Origin: Candidatus Magasanikiibacteriota bacterium
Lineage (GTDB): Bacteria > Patescibacteriota > Patescibacteriia > Magasanikbacterales > UBA922
Reading direction: 5' to 3'
Assembly: GCA_016182415.1 (NCBI GenBank)
Contig: JACPGR010000097.1
Span: 1 to 44,914, forward strand
Length of the DNA stretch: 44,914 nucleotides
Shown: in pieces, positions 30,191 through 40,500 of the stretch
How the letters are laid out: every line of letters begins with the position of its first letter
Numbering within the stretch: position 1 is the stretch's first letter
The notes under the pieces: generated by a model
The model's database searches: none
What the model was told of the DNA's origin: nothing
The model's input: the letters and a program-made list of their open reading frames with translations, nothing else
Translations under genes and position numbers: made by a program

Positions 30191-31465
30191 ATGCAAAAAC
30201 TACAAACCCAAGACCCCGATATTTACAATCTCATCCAAAAAGAAGTCGCTCGACAATCGCAGGGTCTTGAAATGATCCCCTCAGAAAATCATACCTCCCA
30301 AGCAGTACTCGACGCGCTTGGCTCACGTTTGACTGACAAATATTCTGAAGGCTACCCTGGTATGCGATATTATGGTGGCTGTGAACATGCAGACGCAGTA
30401 GAAAATCTTGCTAGAGACCGCGCAAAAGAATTATTTGGGTGTAGTTTTGCCAATGTCCAACCACATTCAGGATGCCCTGCAAACATCGCGGTCTATGTCG
30501 CACTACTCAAGCCCGGCGATACACTCATGGGTCTCAAACTTTTTCATGGTGGTCACATGACACATGGACTCAAAGTAAATTTTTCGGGGGTCTTTTTCAA
30601 TAGTGTTCAGTATGGCTGTAATGAAGAAGGCTTTATTGATCTAGATGAAATGAGACGACTTGCACATGAACACAAACCAAAATTGATTGTGACAGGTGGC
30701 AGTGCATATGCCAGAACATACGAGTGGGCAAAATACAAAGAAATTGCGGATGAAGTAGGCGCCTTTTTGCTTGCAGATATGAGTCATGTCGCAGGACTGG
30801 TCGCAGGCGGAGTACACCCATCCCCCATTGGCATTGCCGACGTCGTCACGACCACCACACACAAGACCCTGCGAGGCCCTCGTGGTGCGATGATCCTCGC
30901 AAATGGTAATCCAAGTACCCCTCTGCAAAGTGTCGAGCATACAAAGGAAAATATCCCGACCTTAATCGACCGTGCAATTATCCCCGGAATCCAAGGTGGT
31001 CCGCACAATCACCAGACAGCTGCTATTGCCGTCGCACTCAAAGAGGCAATGCAACCAGAGTTCAAAATATATGCACGACAAATAGTGACCAATGCAAAAA
31101 TTCTTGCAGATGAACTCATGTCTCGCGGATATAATCTCGTTACGGGTGGAACTGAAACGCACTTGATGCTCATCAACTTGGGAAATAAAGATATTACCGG
31201 CAAACAAGCAGAAAGTGCGCTTGGCAAAGCAGGAATTACGGTCAATAAAAATACCGTTCCCCATGACCCACGCAAACCATTTGATCCATCGGGTATTCGT
31301 CTGGGAACACCGGCATTAACAACTCGAGGTATGAAAGAAGATGAAATGAAACGCATTGCCGGTTTCATTGATCGCGCACTTGGAAATATTGATAACGAAG
31401 ATGAATTGACTAAAATTCACATAGAAGTCACAGAAATGTGTGAATCGTTTCCATTACCCAATTAA
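30191..31465 (+). CDS. glyA: Serine hydroxymethyltransferase
   Basis: PLP enzyme that converts serine and tetrahydrofolate to glycine and methylene-tetrahydrofolate. The 424-residue product has [19 protein letters not shown], the [14 protein letters not shown] segment, the cofactor lysine in [12 protein letters not shown] (Lys225), and [16 protein letters not shown], all standard. Length is normal (about 410-420). The start at 30191 follows 98 bases of spacer with no promoter I would defend. The IS element left end is 28 bases past its stop. Confidence 0.96.
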   Translation: MQKLQTQDPDIYNLIQKEVARQSQGLEMIPSENHTSQAVLDALGSRLTDKYSEGYPGMRYYGGCEHADAVENLARDRAKELFGCSFANVQPHSGCPANIAVYVALLKPGDTLMGLKLFHGGHMTHGLKVNFSGVFFNSVQYGCNEEGFIDLDEMRRLAHEHKPKLIVTGGSAYARTYEWAKYKEIADEVGAFLLADMSHVAGLVAGGVHPSPIGIADVVTTTTHKTLRGPRGAMILANGNPSTPLQSVEHTKENIPTLIDRAIIPGIQGGPHNHQTAAIAVALKEAMQPEFKIYARQIVTNAKILADELMSRGYNLVTGGTETHLMLINLGNKDITGKQAESALGKAGITVNKNTVPHDPRKPFDPSGIRLGTPALTTRGMKEDEMKRIAGFIDRALGNIDNEDELTKIHIEVTEMCESFPLPN

Positions 31466-31536
31466 ATTATGCGTACATACAAATTACAAATTAGGCTCTT
31501 CGTAAATTATTGTGGGTAGCATGTTCAAATAATTGA

Positions 31537-31595
31537 AAATCTTGTATCATAGAGACTATATTATTCACATAATTCAGTCTCTATGGTACAAGATT
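31537..31595. promoter_or_regulatory. Hairpin covering the transposase start codon
   Basis: The 20 bases 31537-31556 (AATCTTGTATCATAGAGACT) are mirrored with one mismatch at 31576-31595, which includes the ATG at 31583-31585. RNA read from outside through the IS would fold the start codon into this stem, while a transcript starting inside the loop would not. This is a known strategy of several IS families to block activation by neighbouring promoters; that it works so here is inferred. Confidence 0.7.
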
Positions 31596-32815
31596 TAAAC
31601 GGTCATTACAAATTATTACTCGGTTTGTCTGAACCGTGGAAGATTGAAACGGTTGATCTCTCAATTGTTTCGTCTGAGGTTACTATTACAATCGCGTATC
31701 CAAAAGGTGTTACGGTGGCGTGTCCCGGATGTGGGACGCATACAAGTATCTATGATTATCGAAAAAATCGCTCATGGAGACATTTAGACACGATGCAGTT
31801 TAAGACAATCATCACCTGTGCGACTCCACGTTCAAATTGTGATACCTGTGGTATTAAGACCATTTCCGTACCCTGGGCTACCAAAGGCTCCGGTTTTACC
31901 CTTTTATTTGAGTATGTTGCTATTTCTGTAATTAAACATACCAGTTCAATCACCGCAGCAACCAAACTATTAGGTCTCAATTGGCATCAAATTCAATCCA
32001 TCATGGCTCGAGCTGTCGTACGAGGTCTTGAGAAACGTGATGCTACCAATACAATTGAATACATCGGTATTGATGAAAAGAGTTTCTTAAAAAATCATAC
32101 GTATATATCCAATTTATATGATTTAGACAATGGACGTGTCTTAGATGTCGTGGAAGGTAGGAAAAAAGAACATGCACGAGCACTACTCAACACCATAGAA
32201 CCGGAACTACGAGGAGAAATTAAAGCAGTGGCTATGGACATGTGGAAAGCATTTATGTCTGCCAGCAGTGAAATTCTCCCCCACGCGCTTATTGTGCATG
32301 ATAAATATCATATCAAAAGCTATCTCACAAAAGCAGTGGATACGGCACGTAAACGAGAACATACATTATTGCTCCGGAACGGAACACACATCTTAACTCA
32401 CACAAAATACCTGTGGTTAAAAAACAAACAAAACTGGACAGAACAAGAAACAATCAAATTTAAAGAACTGAAATCCACCACATTGAAGGTCTCAAGAGCA
32501 TGGGCTATCAAAGAAGCCTTCGGTCAATTCTGGACATATCTTTATCCAAAATCAGCGGAAAAATTCTTTACAAAATGGTACTTCTGGGCAACACATTCAA
32601 GAATTCCATCAATAATTAACGTGGCAAAATTACTTAAACGACATACACCGGGACTACTTGCATACATAATTCACCGAATAACTAACGCCGTGGGAGAGGG
32701 ACTCAATTCAAAGATTCAAAATTTAAAAGCAAACGCCAGAGGATTTAGAAACTTTAATAACTACAGAACAACAATTTTATTCTTTTGTGGAAAGTTAGAG
32801 CTTTACCCACAATAA
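31583..32815 (+). CDS. tnp: ISL3-family transposase
   Basis: 410 residues with the ISL3 order: an N-terminal zinc ribbon (CPGCGTHTSIYDYRKNRSWRHLD...CDTCG), helix-turn-helix around LGLNWHQIQSIM, then a DDE catalytic domain with YIGIDEKSFLKNHTYISNL (first Asp), AVAMDMWKAFMSASSE (second Asp) and GEGLNSKIQNLKANARGFRNF (Glu). The reading frame is unbroken, so the enzyme could be active. The start ATG lies in a 20-base hairpin arm. Its stop is 13 bases before the right end of the element. Confidence 0.93.
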   Translation: MVQDLNGHYKLLLGLSEPWKIETVDLSIVSSEVTITIAYPKGVTVACPGCGTHTSIYDYRKNRSWRHLDTMQFKTIITCATPRSNCDTCGIKTISVPWATKGSGFTLLFEYVAISVIKHTSSITAATKLLGLNWHQIQSIMARAVVRGLEKRDATNTIEYIGIDEKSFLKNHTYISNLYDLDNGRVLDVVEGRKKEHARALLNTIEPELRGEIKAVAMDMWKAFMSASSEILPHALIVHDKYHIKSYLTKAVDTARKREHTLLLRNGTHILTHTKYLWLKNKQNWTEQETIKFKELKSTTLKVSRAWAIKEAFGQFWTYLYPKSAEKFFTKWYFWATHSRIPSIINVAKLLKRHTPGLLAYIIHRITNAVGEGLNSKIQNLKANARGFRNFNNYRTTILFFCGKLELYPQ

Positions 32816-32816
32816 T

Positions 32817-33164
32817 TTACGAAGAGCCAGTTTTGTTATAATTTATATATTGTATCATTGAGTGTAAAACCAATTCAGCATCAACATTTCCTTTATAGGT
32901 GACACCATCACCTTTTTTAATTGCCAACACATTTTTAAAGATCAAAATATATCCTTGATTTTGTAATCGTTGATAAAGTGGTGTGTTACCCGGTATATAC
33001 CCAATGAACAAAAACGCCTTTTTTACATTATATTTATTTCTCAAATATAATCGAAACTTTCCAAAATCCAACTTCCATCCACACCCAAGAATTCCCAAAT
33101 TCAAATTCTGACTATCAACAAACGCATAAATAATTTCTTCATGTTTATTTTTTAGATCCTCCAT
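32817..33164 (-). pseudogene. NYN-domain nuclease-like protein, truncated by the IS
   Basis: 115 residues: IIYAFVDSQNLNLGI, the first Asp of NYN/LabA-type PIN-fold nucleases, then GCGWKLDFGKFRLYLRNKYNVKKAFLFIGYIPGN and KGNVDAELVLHSMIQYINY. The expected next segment with the SGDGDF metal-binding Asp residues is missing. The codons for GSS and the TAA stop (32817-32828) come from the terminal repeat of the IS. Family proteins are usually about 180-200 residues, so this is a 3'-deleted remnant; the missing part is not left of the IS either. Probably inactive, though a fragment could be made. Confidence 0.85.
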
Positions 33165-33211
33165 ACTATTTTATAGTTTCGTAATTTCGTACAGTTCGTA
33201 TTTCGTATCCA

Positions 33212-34276
33212 TTATACCACTAAACGCCCATTCACTTCCACTATTCCCATATATTCTTGAATCGTAAGTCCTCCCGGTGATTCTCGTGTCAGGAAATCTT
33301 TTATTGGAATATGCGCGCGGTAGGACTCGATGGTACGATCAATATAGAGTGCATGGAGTGGACTATGTCTCCACGCATCAATCGTTTTCATATAAAGCAA
33401 AAAAGAATCTTCTTTCCAGCCTTCAAATTTGGTATGAAGCATTGAGGACGCTACATGAGGATCTTTTGATAATCGGCGAAAATCAAGTAGTGAAAAATTC
33501 CGGATTTCATCTTGTGGGGATGTCGTTTGTTGTGTCGAGACTTGTACCATGTCATGCACGACTGATGGGGGAGATGGAGAAAATTTCTTTTCGGGAGTAT
33601 TTGGAATTGTGCTGGACCCTGTATGAGCTACTGGTATTAAAACTGACTCGGTCGGTGTCATCGTAGGTGCGTGTGCGGTAGGTGGTGGAATACGTTTTTG
33701 AATCACCTTTGTTTTTTGCTGTACTTCCTCCAAGAGCTGACGTGCGTCTGCATCCTGTGTAATCCCCAGACCTCCGTGTGCGACATCTCGACGTATATAT
33801 TCGACAAACTGTTCATCACTACGCACGCCTTTTTTGTAGGACAGCACAAGTGCGTTGAATCTTGGCATGAGTTCTCTTGGGATTTGTCCGGCTATTGTTG
33901 TAGGGGTCATTTTTACTTCAGAGATTGTATGTTCTACTCCTTGATTTTTCAAGGTTTGAATTTCGGTGTCGTCTTCTTCGAGGGGTGAACGGTGATCTTC
34001 GGGTGTCCATGCGTTTGCTTTGGCTTCGTTGATGAAGATGTCTGAGACGGGGGTGGTGGTGGCGAGTTCGTGAGGCTCCTCCTTCCCCGCCGATTTGGCG
34101 GGTACGGAGGACGAAGGTTCTTCAATTATTTTTTCTTTTTCAATCTGCGTTTGAGGTGTCGCGACCGAAGACTGCGCCCCACTCCGCATTTTTTTGAATT
34201 CATCCAAAGTTACCCGGACTGAGGTGCCGTCGGGTTTTTTGATGAGGATGGTGGGTTGTATTTGCCCGTCTGTCAT
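33212..34276 (-). CDS. Hypothetical protein of the secretion-like cluster
   Basis: 354 residues. Residues 1-50 form a small folded head (ILIKKPDGTSVRVTLDEFKKM), followed by a low-complexity Ser/Pro/Thr/Glu linker, a helical part (RELMPRFNALVLSYKKGVRSDEQFVEYIRRDV, residues about 134-195) and another proline-rich linker, and a C-terminal helical domain (NFSLLDFRRLSKDPHVASSML). No signal peptide or membrane helix. A GC-rich palindrome (34086-34102) is embedded in the first linker in frame. It starts three bases after the stop of the 432-residue gene upstream, as the last gene of the minus-strand cluster. Confidence 0.7.
   Translation of the reverse strand: MTDGQIQPTILIKKPDGTSVRVTLDEFKKMRSGAQSSVATPQTQIEKEKIIEEPSSSVPAKSAGKEEPHELATTTPVSDIFINEAKANAWTPEDHRSPLEEDDTEIQTLKNQGVEHTISEVKMTPTTIAGQIPRELMPRFNALVLSYKKGVRSDEQFVEYIRRDVAHGGLGITQDADARQLLEEVQQKTKVIQKRIPPPTAHAPTMTPTESVLIPVAHTGSSTIPNTPEKKFSPSPPSVVHDMVQVSTQQTTSPQDEIRNFSLLDFRRLSKDPHVASSMLHTKFEGWKEDSFLLYMKTIDAWRHSPLHALYIDRTIESYRAHIPIKDFLTRESPGGLTIQEYMGIVEVNGRLVV
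34086..34102. repeat. Palindrome CCCGCC/GGCGGG inside a coding region
   Basis: CCCGCC (34086-34091) and GGCGGG (34097-34102) around GATTT; the same unit (CCGCC GACTT GGCGG) occurs in the spacer at 17857-17871. In the gene at 33212-34276 it codes for about PAKSAG in a disordered linker. Confidence 0.75.
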
Positions 34277-34279
34277 AAG

Positions 34280-35578
34280 CTATTTATTCCATTCAAATTT
34301 ATTTGTTTGTTCGTTGAAATAAATTAAGTCATCTTCATCACTAAATCCATTTTGTTTGAGAAAGTCAGTGAGTTCAAGAAGCGCTGAAATGTTTTGTTCA
34401 TTATCGAGAACGATTTTTTTACTGATGAACAAATTTACAAGTGCTTTATGTTTTGAACTACTCGTCGTGTAATCATCCAACCATTTAAGTAACAGATTCT
34501 GAGTTTGAATATCTATAATCCACTCATAAAGATCCTGTGTATGACTAGATAATTGCTCGCCAAATGGAAGACTATGTTCTTGTCGTTCAGCTTCAAGATT
34601 AATACCCTGTTCGTGCGCCATTTGTTCCATGATTTTTTCGACTGGTTCACGACCGTCGTCTTCGAGAATAAAGTTTCCGGCGACGAGGTCGTAGTATAAG
34701 AGTAAAATTTGTTTTATTACATTTTGATTATATTCAAGATTTACCAAAATATCTGGATTTTTGCTCATTAATTCAATCAGTATTTCTCGATTTTCGACTT
34801 CATTTTTTTCAATCCCTTCTTTGAGCATGTTCACCCAATCTTCGACCGTCACTTCTGCACCACCTAATATTTTTCCTAGTTTTGTTTTGTTTATCGCAAT
34901 GTCGGAGGCAAAATTGAGGCTTAAATTTTCTCTCAAAATAAAGGTGGTATAAGATTGTACATATTCTTTAAAAGCACCATGCACGTCAAAGCCAATTTGA
35001 ATTCCAAACACAAAAAATGGAGATTTTAAAAATAACTTTTTGGAAATATCAGATGAAGTGTTAAAATATAATAACAAAATAGAAGTATATATCCGTCTGT
35101 ACAATTTTTTATCGTCTTGCGCTAGATTTTCAAAAATAAATCTATTCTCACTAACTTTTTCGAGTACCTCAAGAATCGCACGTGCCAAAAGAGGCTGAGG
35201 CCGAATCAAAAGTTCATAAAAGGTTACAATAAAACGATTCCTCATCTCGTCCGTAGCCAATTGCTGTTGGTCATTAATCCGGGTAAACACCTCTTGATGA
35301 TCAAAAACTTTATATACCCTAATATTATCCCTCAGCAAATCAACCATCTTTTTGAGTGAATGAATCACATGGATTGAGGCATCATAGGTGACAGGAGGAT
35401 TATCCGTTTCAAAATCAAGTAGAAAATGTAACACATAGCATGTCTCATCATCCAGTTGTGCCATTTTCTCTTTCAAGATTATTTTTTCAAGTATACCCAA
35501 ATCACCTGCTTCAATTGCAAGCTTAATTTTTTCTAAAATATCTTCAAATGAAATGTTGAGGTGTTGAATATGAGACAT
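34280..35578 (-). CDS. Hypothetical protein of the secretion-like cluster
   Basis: 432 residues, almost entirely predicted alpha-helical, with repeated hydrophobic helices such as RFIVTFYELLIRPQPLLARAILEVLEKVSEN. No transmembrane segment or enzyme motif found; it could be a helical-repeat scaffold. It begins eight bases past the stop of the 653-residue gene and ends three bases before the 354-residue gene, so translation is probably linked along the cluster. Confidence 0.65.
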   Translation of the reverse strand: MSHIQHLNISFEDILEKIKLAIEAGDLGILEKIILKEKMAQLDDETCYVLHFLLDFETDNPPVTYDASIHVIHSLKKMVDLLRDNIRVYKVFDHQEVFTRINDQQQLATDEMRNRFIVTFYELLIRPQPLLARAILEVLEKVSENRFIFENLAQDDKKLYRRIYTSILLLYFNTSSDISKKLFLKSPFFVFGIQIGFDVHGAFKEYVQSYTTFILRENLSLNFASDIAINKTKLGKILGGAEVTVEDWVNMLKEGIEKNEVENREILIELMSKNPDILVNLEYNQNVIKQILLLYYDLVAGNFILEDDGREPVEKIMEQMAHEQGINLEAERQEHSLPFGEQLSSHTQDLYEWIIDIQTQNLLLKWLDDYTTSSSKHKALVNLFISKKIVLDNEQNISALLELTDFLKQNGFSDEDDLIYFNEQTNKFEWNK

Positions 35579-35586
35579 ACCGATTA

Positions 35587-37548
35587 TTAAGAATTTCCTA
35601 ATTTATCGAGTACACGCTTACCATTTTTGTGTAAACTCAAACCGACTTCTTTCATGCCATATAACACCATGGAATACAGATGCGATATCTGCGAGGCATA
35701 TTTTTTTACTTCAGAAACATCAGAGGTAGCATGTGTCCAGCTCCGTACCAATGTATTTGCAATATCCGCTGAAATATCAGTTTTTTCCAATTTTTTAGTA
35801 ACAAAATCCGTAAGAGATTTAAGATCATTAAAAGTATAGGTTTTCTCTTTACCATTCTCTTCCATCACAACAGATGGAGCACCAATTCCACTAAGTAATG
35901 TCTCTAAAAGTGCAGTCGCCTGATCTCCAAATACCGCTTTGGTGATTTCAGCAAATGCATCTACTTCAGTCACCGACCATTCTTTCAATAGCTCTTTATT
36001 TTTAAGTTTATCTTCTGCCTCTTTCTCTTTCAGATCAATCCTGTCCTCCTCTTCTTTAGTAACACCATCAGCAGCAATATTAAAACTTCTCTCAATGCCC
36101 GGTATCTCACCACGTTCTATCCTCCATTGAAAATAATTTCGAAGTGCCGGTATCCCTCGCAAAGTTATCTTTCCATATCCTGTATTAGTCTCATTTGGAT
36201 CAAATTGATATGTTTTATCCACATCATCAAAACCTTTAACATGCAGTGCATCAAAAATAAATACTGGTTTTTTTGACCACTCACCACTCTTTCCCTCACC
36301 TTTCATTGCCTCAGGTCTAATCAAATCTTGTGGAGAACTAATACCGGACGCCAATGAAAAACTCATAACCCAATCAATCGGATTAAGTGCAAAGGCAACT
36401 CCTACCACATCGGTTGCTATTTTATCTCCTATTTCATCTTTCGTTATTCCATATCCACGAACATCATTCATTTTTTCGTTATAATGATTTTTCATCGCGC
36501 TATATATTTTACCTTTTCCGTTGCTTCCAAAATGAAAACTCATTCGTTTACGATCAGAAAATGGATTATGCTCTCCAGAGGAAAGCCCCACAAGATTGTG
36601 GTACATACGTACATCCGTTTGCTCATGAGTACGAGTACTCTTGACTGCGCCACGCCATATTTCATAGGCTTGTGCTTCTATTTTTACCAACGTAGAGGTA
36701 TTTTCTTCATACCATCCTATTTCATGTACATGGCCTTTAGCTTTAAAACCCGCAGGTTGTTTTTTTACATCAGCCCGTACATACCCCTTTGCAGCTTCTA
36801 CACCAACCGGAATATACAAGCCAAGCTCTCCTGAAAACTGACTATGCCCTCCATTTTCAGCATGATGAATAGTGATTGATGGATCACGCAAATTACTATC
36901 CATCTGCAAGGCAAGCTGGTTATCTGCAATAATTTTTTTATAATATACAATTTCCTCCCTAGATACTGTGCAATCCGCGATGACCGTTCGCAAATCAATT
37001 TCACTAATTTCATTTTCTGCATACACCGCAGGATTTTTTATTTTTTTGATCAACGGTTCTCCTAAAAAAAATTTTTGCTCTAACTCGCTATCAGTGAATC
37101 GATTACGAGGCTCAAGCATGTGATTTGCTTCTTGAATGCGTGAAAAACGCACCAAATCATACAAATCGACTTGCTCCCCGGTTGCCTGACCAAAATCATC
37201 ATTAACATTAAAAACTAAACGATCCGAAGTACCAAACTCTAACATCTGATACAATCTCTCAGGAGAAAAATCTTTTGAAAGTTTTTTACCAAACTTCGCT
37301 GAGTATTTAGTATATGCATCTAGGATATCTCGAATATCATGGTGTACACTCAGCCATGTATAGTTATATTGAGTGGCAGCAAGCAATGTAACATCTTGTG
37401 CTTTATCCACGTAACTAGTCTCATCCTTCCAATCAAATTCCGCACGTCGTGGATTTGCCTCTACAATACCGAAGGTATCCAAATCTTCAACTTTTTTATA
37501 AAGTAAATCAGGATTTTTAGTAAAAATTTTAGGATCTTTTGCTTCCAT
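35587..37548 (-). CDS. Large hypothetical protein of the secretion-like cluster
   Basis: 653 residues, no membrane segment or signal peptide. Features seen: an N-terminal Tyr/Asp-rich region, a beta-rich centre (QFSGELGLYIPVGVEAAKGYVRADVKK, KAKGHVHEIGWYEENTSTLVKIEAQAYEIW), a region FGSNGKGKIYSAMKNHYNEK, a highly charged coiled stretch (DGVTKEEEDRIDLKEKEAEDKLKNKELLKEW, near residues 495-525), and a helical end. No family recognised. It follows the VirB6-like gene by nine bases and precedes the 432-residue gene by eight. Confidence 0.65.
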   Translation of the reverse strand: MEAKDPKIFTKNPDLLYKKVEDLDTFGIVEANPRRAEFDWKDETSYVDKAQDVTLLAATQYNYTWLSVHHDIRDILDAYTKYSAKFGKKLSKDFSPERLYQMLEFGTSDRLVFNVNDDFGQATGEQVDLYDLVRFSRIQEANHMLEPRNRFTDSELEQKFFLGEPLIKKIKNPAVYAENEISEIDLRTVIADCTVSREEIVYYKKIIADNQLALQMDSNLRDPSITIHHAENGGHSQFSGELGLYIPVGVEAAKGYVRADVKKQPAGFKAKGHVHEIGWYEENTSTLVKIEAQAYEIWRGAVKSTRTHEQTDVRMYHNLVGLSSGEHNPFSDRKRMSFHFGSNGKGKIYSAMKNHYNEKMNDVRGYGITKDEIGDKIATDVVGVAFALNPIDWVMSFSLASGISSPQDLIRPEAMKGEGKSGEWSKKPVFIFDALHVKGFDDVDKTYQFDPNETNTGYGKITLRGIPALRNYFQWRIERGEIPGIERSFNIAADGVTKEEEDRIDLKEKEAEDKLKNKELLKEWSVTEVDAFAEITKAVFGDQATALLETLLSGIGAPSVVMEENGKEKTYTFNDLKSLTDFVTKKLEKTDISADIANTLVRSWTHATSDVSEVKKYASQISHLYSMVLYGMKEVGLSLHKNGKRVLDKLGNS

Positions 37549-37557
37549 ATGTTTATA

Positions 37558-40500
37558 TTATCTTATCTTATTAATAAGCTCATCCAATGTTCGTTGATCA
37601 CCCATGCTCTGCCTCAATTTTTTCAAAACTTCTACCTGAACCCTATCAATGTCTGTTGTACCTATTGCACTTTGTAATTCAGCTGAAAAATTTTGAAATT
37701 GGCTCTGCTTTTTACCTAATATATCAGTGATTTGTTGTAAAGCAATCCCAGAATTTGCATCAGATTTGAGTGCTGAAATCAAAGTGCTTGCCTGATCACC
37801 TAATATACCTTGCATAAATTTGGCAAGAGAATCTTTTTGTGCCTGACCAAGTGAACCTCCAGCACCACTTTTTTGATGTCTCTGCAAATCATTCATAGCA
37901 CTTTCAATGTATTTTTTTTGTTCATCTCCCTCTACATTAAAATCAAGTTTTTTACCATCTTTGTGTGCCTTAACTTGAGCATAAAATTTTACTGCTTCTG
38001 CTTTGCCACTTCGTTTTTTATGATCAGTTATTCCATCATCAACCCATGCCTCATTGTGCATACGCATGAATAATGCCTGAACCATCGCACTCTCTTCGGG
38101 CGACAATTTTTCACCTCTATCCATTTTTGCACCAATAATAGCCCTGTTTCTTCGCAAGTTATCGACCGTCGTCTCATAGTTCATGTTTTTGAATTCTTTC
38201 GCAACCAAGGTTTCAGTCAATTCTACATCAGAAGTATCCGGACTAGTAATACCATGTTTGTCATAAATATGACGCTGAGATGCTTGACTCATCAATGAAG
38301 ATCTGCCTCGTCGATAAAAGAGCGCGCTATGTTCTCGTTCTGCCTGAGCACGCGCAGACTGCCATTCAGGTATTTCACCTGCTTTTTCAAGCTTCTCTAT
38401 TGAAGCCAGTACCGCCTTGCTCTCATCTGCTAATAGTTTACCGACAAGACCTCTTTGCGTATTTAAGTTTTTTTCCAATGCCTGAATCTCAGATTGAACT
38501 GTGGCACGATTGGTGAAACCTTGTTTGGTTTTAGTCACAAAATCAGCGTCAGGATTTTGTGCTACAACTTCGAGATCAGCGAGTAATTTGAATCCTGTTT
38601 CAGGATCTTTAAAATCTTCTTTATTTTCATCCAAATACCCTTTAAGCTGTTCTACAAACAACTTCGCCATTTGTTCAGATGTCATTTTTTTATCAGACTC
38701 TTGCTTGTCATTTTCTTCAGCTATTTGCCCCATAATCATACCTGCATGTGATCGGACAAATTCTTGATCTTTAAAATTTTCTAGATTCCTGATAAGAGAT
38801 TTTATACTTTCCGGCAAAGTAGCTTTTTCCTTTTCCTTTTCTTCAATTGCTTGTTTAGTACCTTCAACGGTTGCTCGAGCTTCACTAAGTTGACCTGATA
38901 TACCTTTCTTCCGAGCTTCGAGTGCCTCTAGATTTTTTTGTTGTGTACTCAATTCTCCAAGCTTATTAGGCATGTTGTCATTTCCTTCCTTGTTTGCTGA
39001 GTAACTTCTTTGATACTCTTCAAGTCCTTGAGTAAAATCTCTGCTAGGATTAAAAATTTGTTTATCTAATGAAGCGCTAACACCACGTAATGCACTTTTA
39101 TCAGGTATCATTCCCGGATCAAAATTATTAAAAGCTGTCTGCAACCTTGTAGCCAATTCCTTAGCCATGTCACCTTCTGTCATTTTTTCACTAGTCTCTT
39201 TTTTATCATTTTCTTCTACCAAATTTCTCATTATTTGCTGTGTCTGTAATTTGATAGTTGCGCCTGCCTCGGGATTCATTACATTTAAATCCGTTATAAT
39301 TTTTTCTATATTTTCTGGCAATCCAATTGGTCGCTCTTTTATAAGTATTGACATATTTTTGACAAAAGCCTCTTCAGGTTTTTTTGCACTGTCAGTCAAA
39401 CTACCTATAGCTGTTTTCACCGAATCTTTATCTTTCATTTTTTCTTCATTTTGCTTCAACTGGTCAGCCAATCGTTCAGCGAACATTTTTGCCATATCCT
39501 CTGGTTTCATTTTTTCAGATTCCTCTCTCTGCTCATTTTCCGCAACTATTTTTCCCATAGCCACCTGTGCACGTGATTTGGCAAATGCCTGGTCTTCAGG
39601 ATTTTTAAGACTCTTAATAATATTCTCAATATCCTTTGGTAACCCAATCACTGCCCCAATCTCAGCTTGTGTCTTTTCAATCGAACTTTTTGCTTCTTGT
39701 ATTTGTTCGTCTACTTGCTCTCCTCCTAATGCAGCTTTTTTAGCCTGTTCGATTTTTTCAAATACTGCTTGATCTCGAGATTCACGGAATTTTGATACAG
39801 ATGTTTCTTCTTTTCCTTGAACTGTATCCTGAAAATTGGCCGCGATTCCTTTCGCAGCCGCCAACTGACTCAACAAACTCCCAGCCCCATCCTTAGAAAT
39901 GAGTTGCACCCGAGCCTTAAGCTCCACCCCTTTTAAGGATTCTTGAGTTATTTCGGCTTTTATTTTGTGTTTTGCTACCTGATCAGCAACCCTCTCTTTA
40001 CCATGTTCCCACTTTCCATCTTTATATCGAGCTAGAGTGCTAGTAGAATATTTTGCAGCAGAGGACATTTCAGAAGTTTTTGCGTCACTTCGCTCTTCTT
40101 CAGACTCAAGAATACCTTTGAGACTACGGTCCATATCTTTCATACCCATCCATTTGAGTCCATGAAAATTTGAATCAGATCCGGTTCGTTTGTAGGCAAC
40201 TTCTTCAGCCAATTTTGCGGTCTTTTCAGATTTACCCATTCGACGCTGACGCTTGATACCACCAGAGGCAACCCACCCAACAACACCAAGTCCTTTGCCT
40301 TGTGCGGCGGTAACTCGCTTTTCATGCTCTATCACATCGATCAAAGCCTTCTGTTCTTTATCTGCAATTTCTTTTTGCTTTTCAGGATTATCATTTATAT
40401 CTTCAAAATCTTTTTGTTTCTGCTTTAATTCTTTCTCTATAGCCATTTTTTCTACTTTAGTGGTTCCATCTGCATCTCTTTTAGTTTCAAGATCTTCTAT

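Larger units (their letters stand above)
31494..32828 (+). mobile_element. ISL3-family insertion sequence, apparently intact
   Basis: The perfect 25-base terminal inverted repeat begins GGCTCTTCGTAAATTATTGT at 31494-31518 and is mirrored at 32804-32828, giving a 1335-base element with one transposase gene. Flanking 8-base sequences (ACAAATTA left, AGTTTTGT right) do not match, so the expected target duplication is missing. The right end cuts into the NYN-domain gene at 32829 onwards and its second half is not found on the left, so DNA next to the element was probably deleted. Copies elsewhere in the genome cannot be judged from this window. Confidence 0.93.

Noticed and set aside
31486-32836. 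Target-site duplication of the IS
   Set aside because: The eight bases on the left and right do not match, and shorter matches are not better than chance.
39167-39772. Plus-strand open frame of 201 codons opposite the VirB6-like gene
   Set aside because: Ser/Phe-rich mirror of the charged coiled-coil code; no support as a gene.
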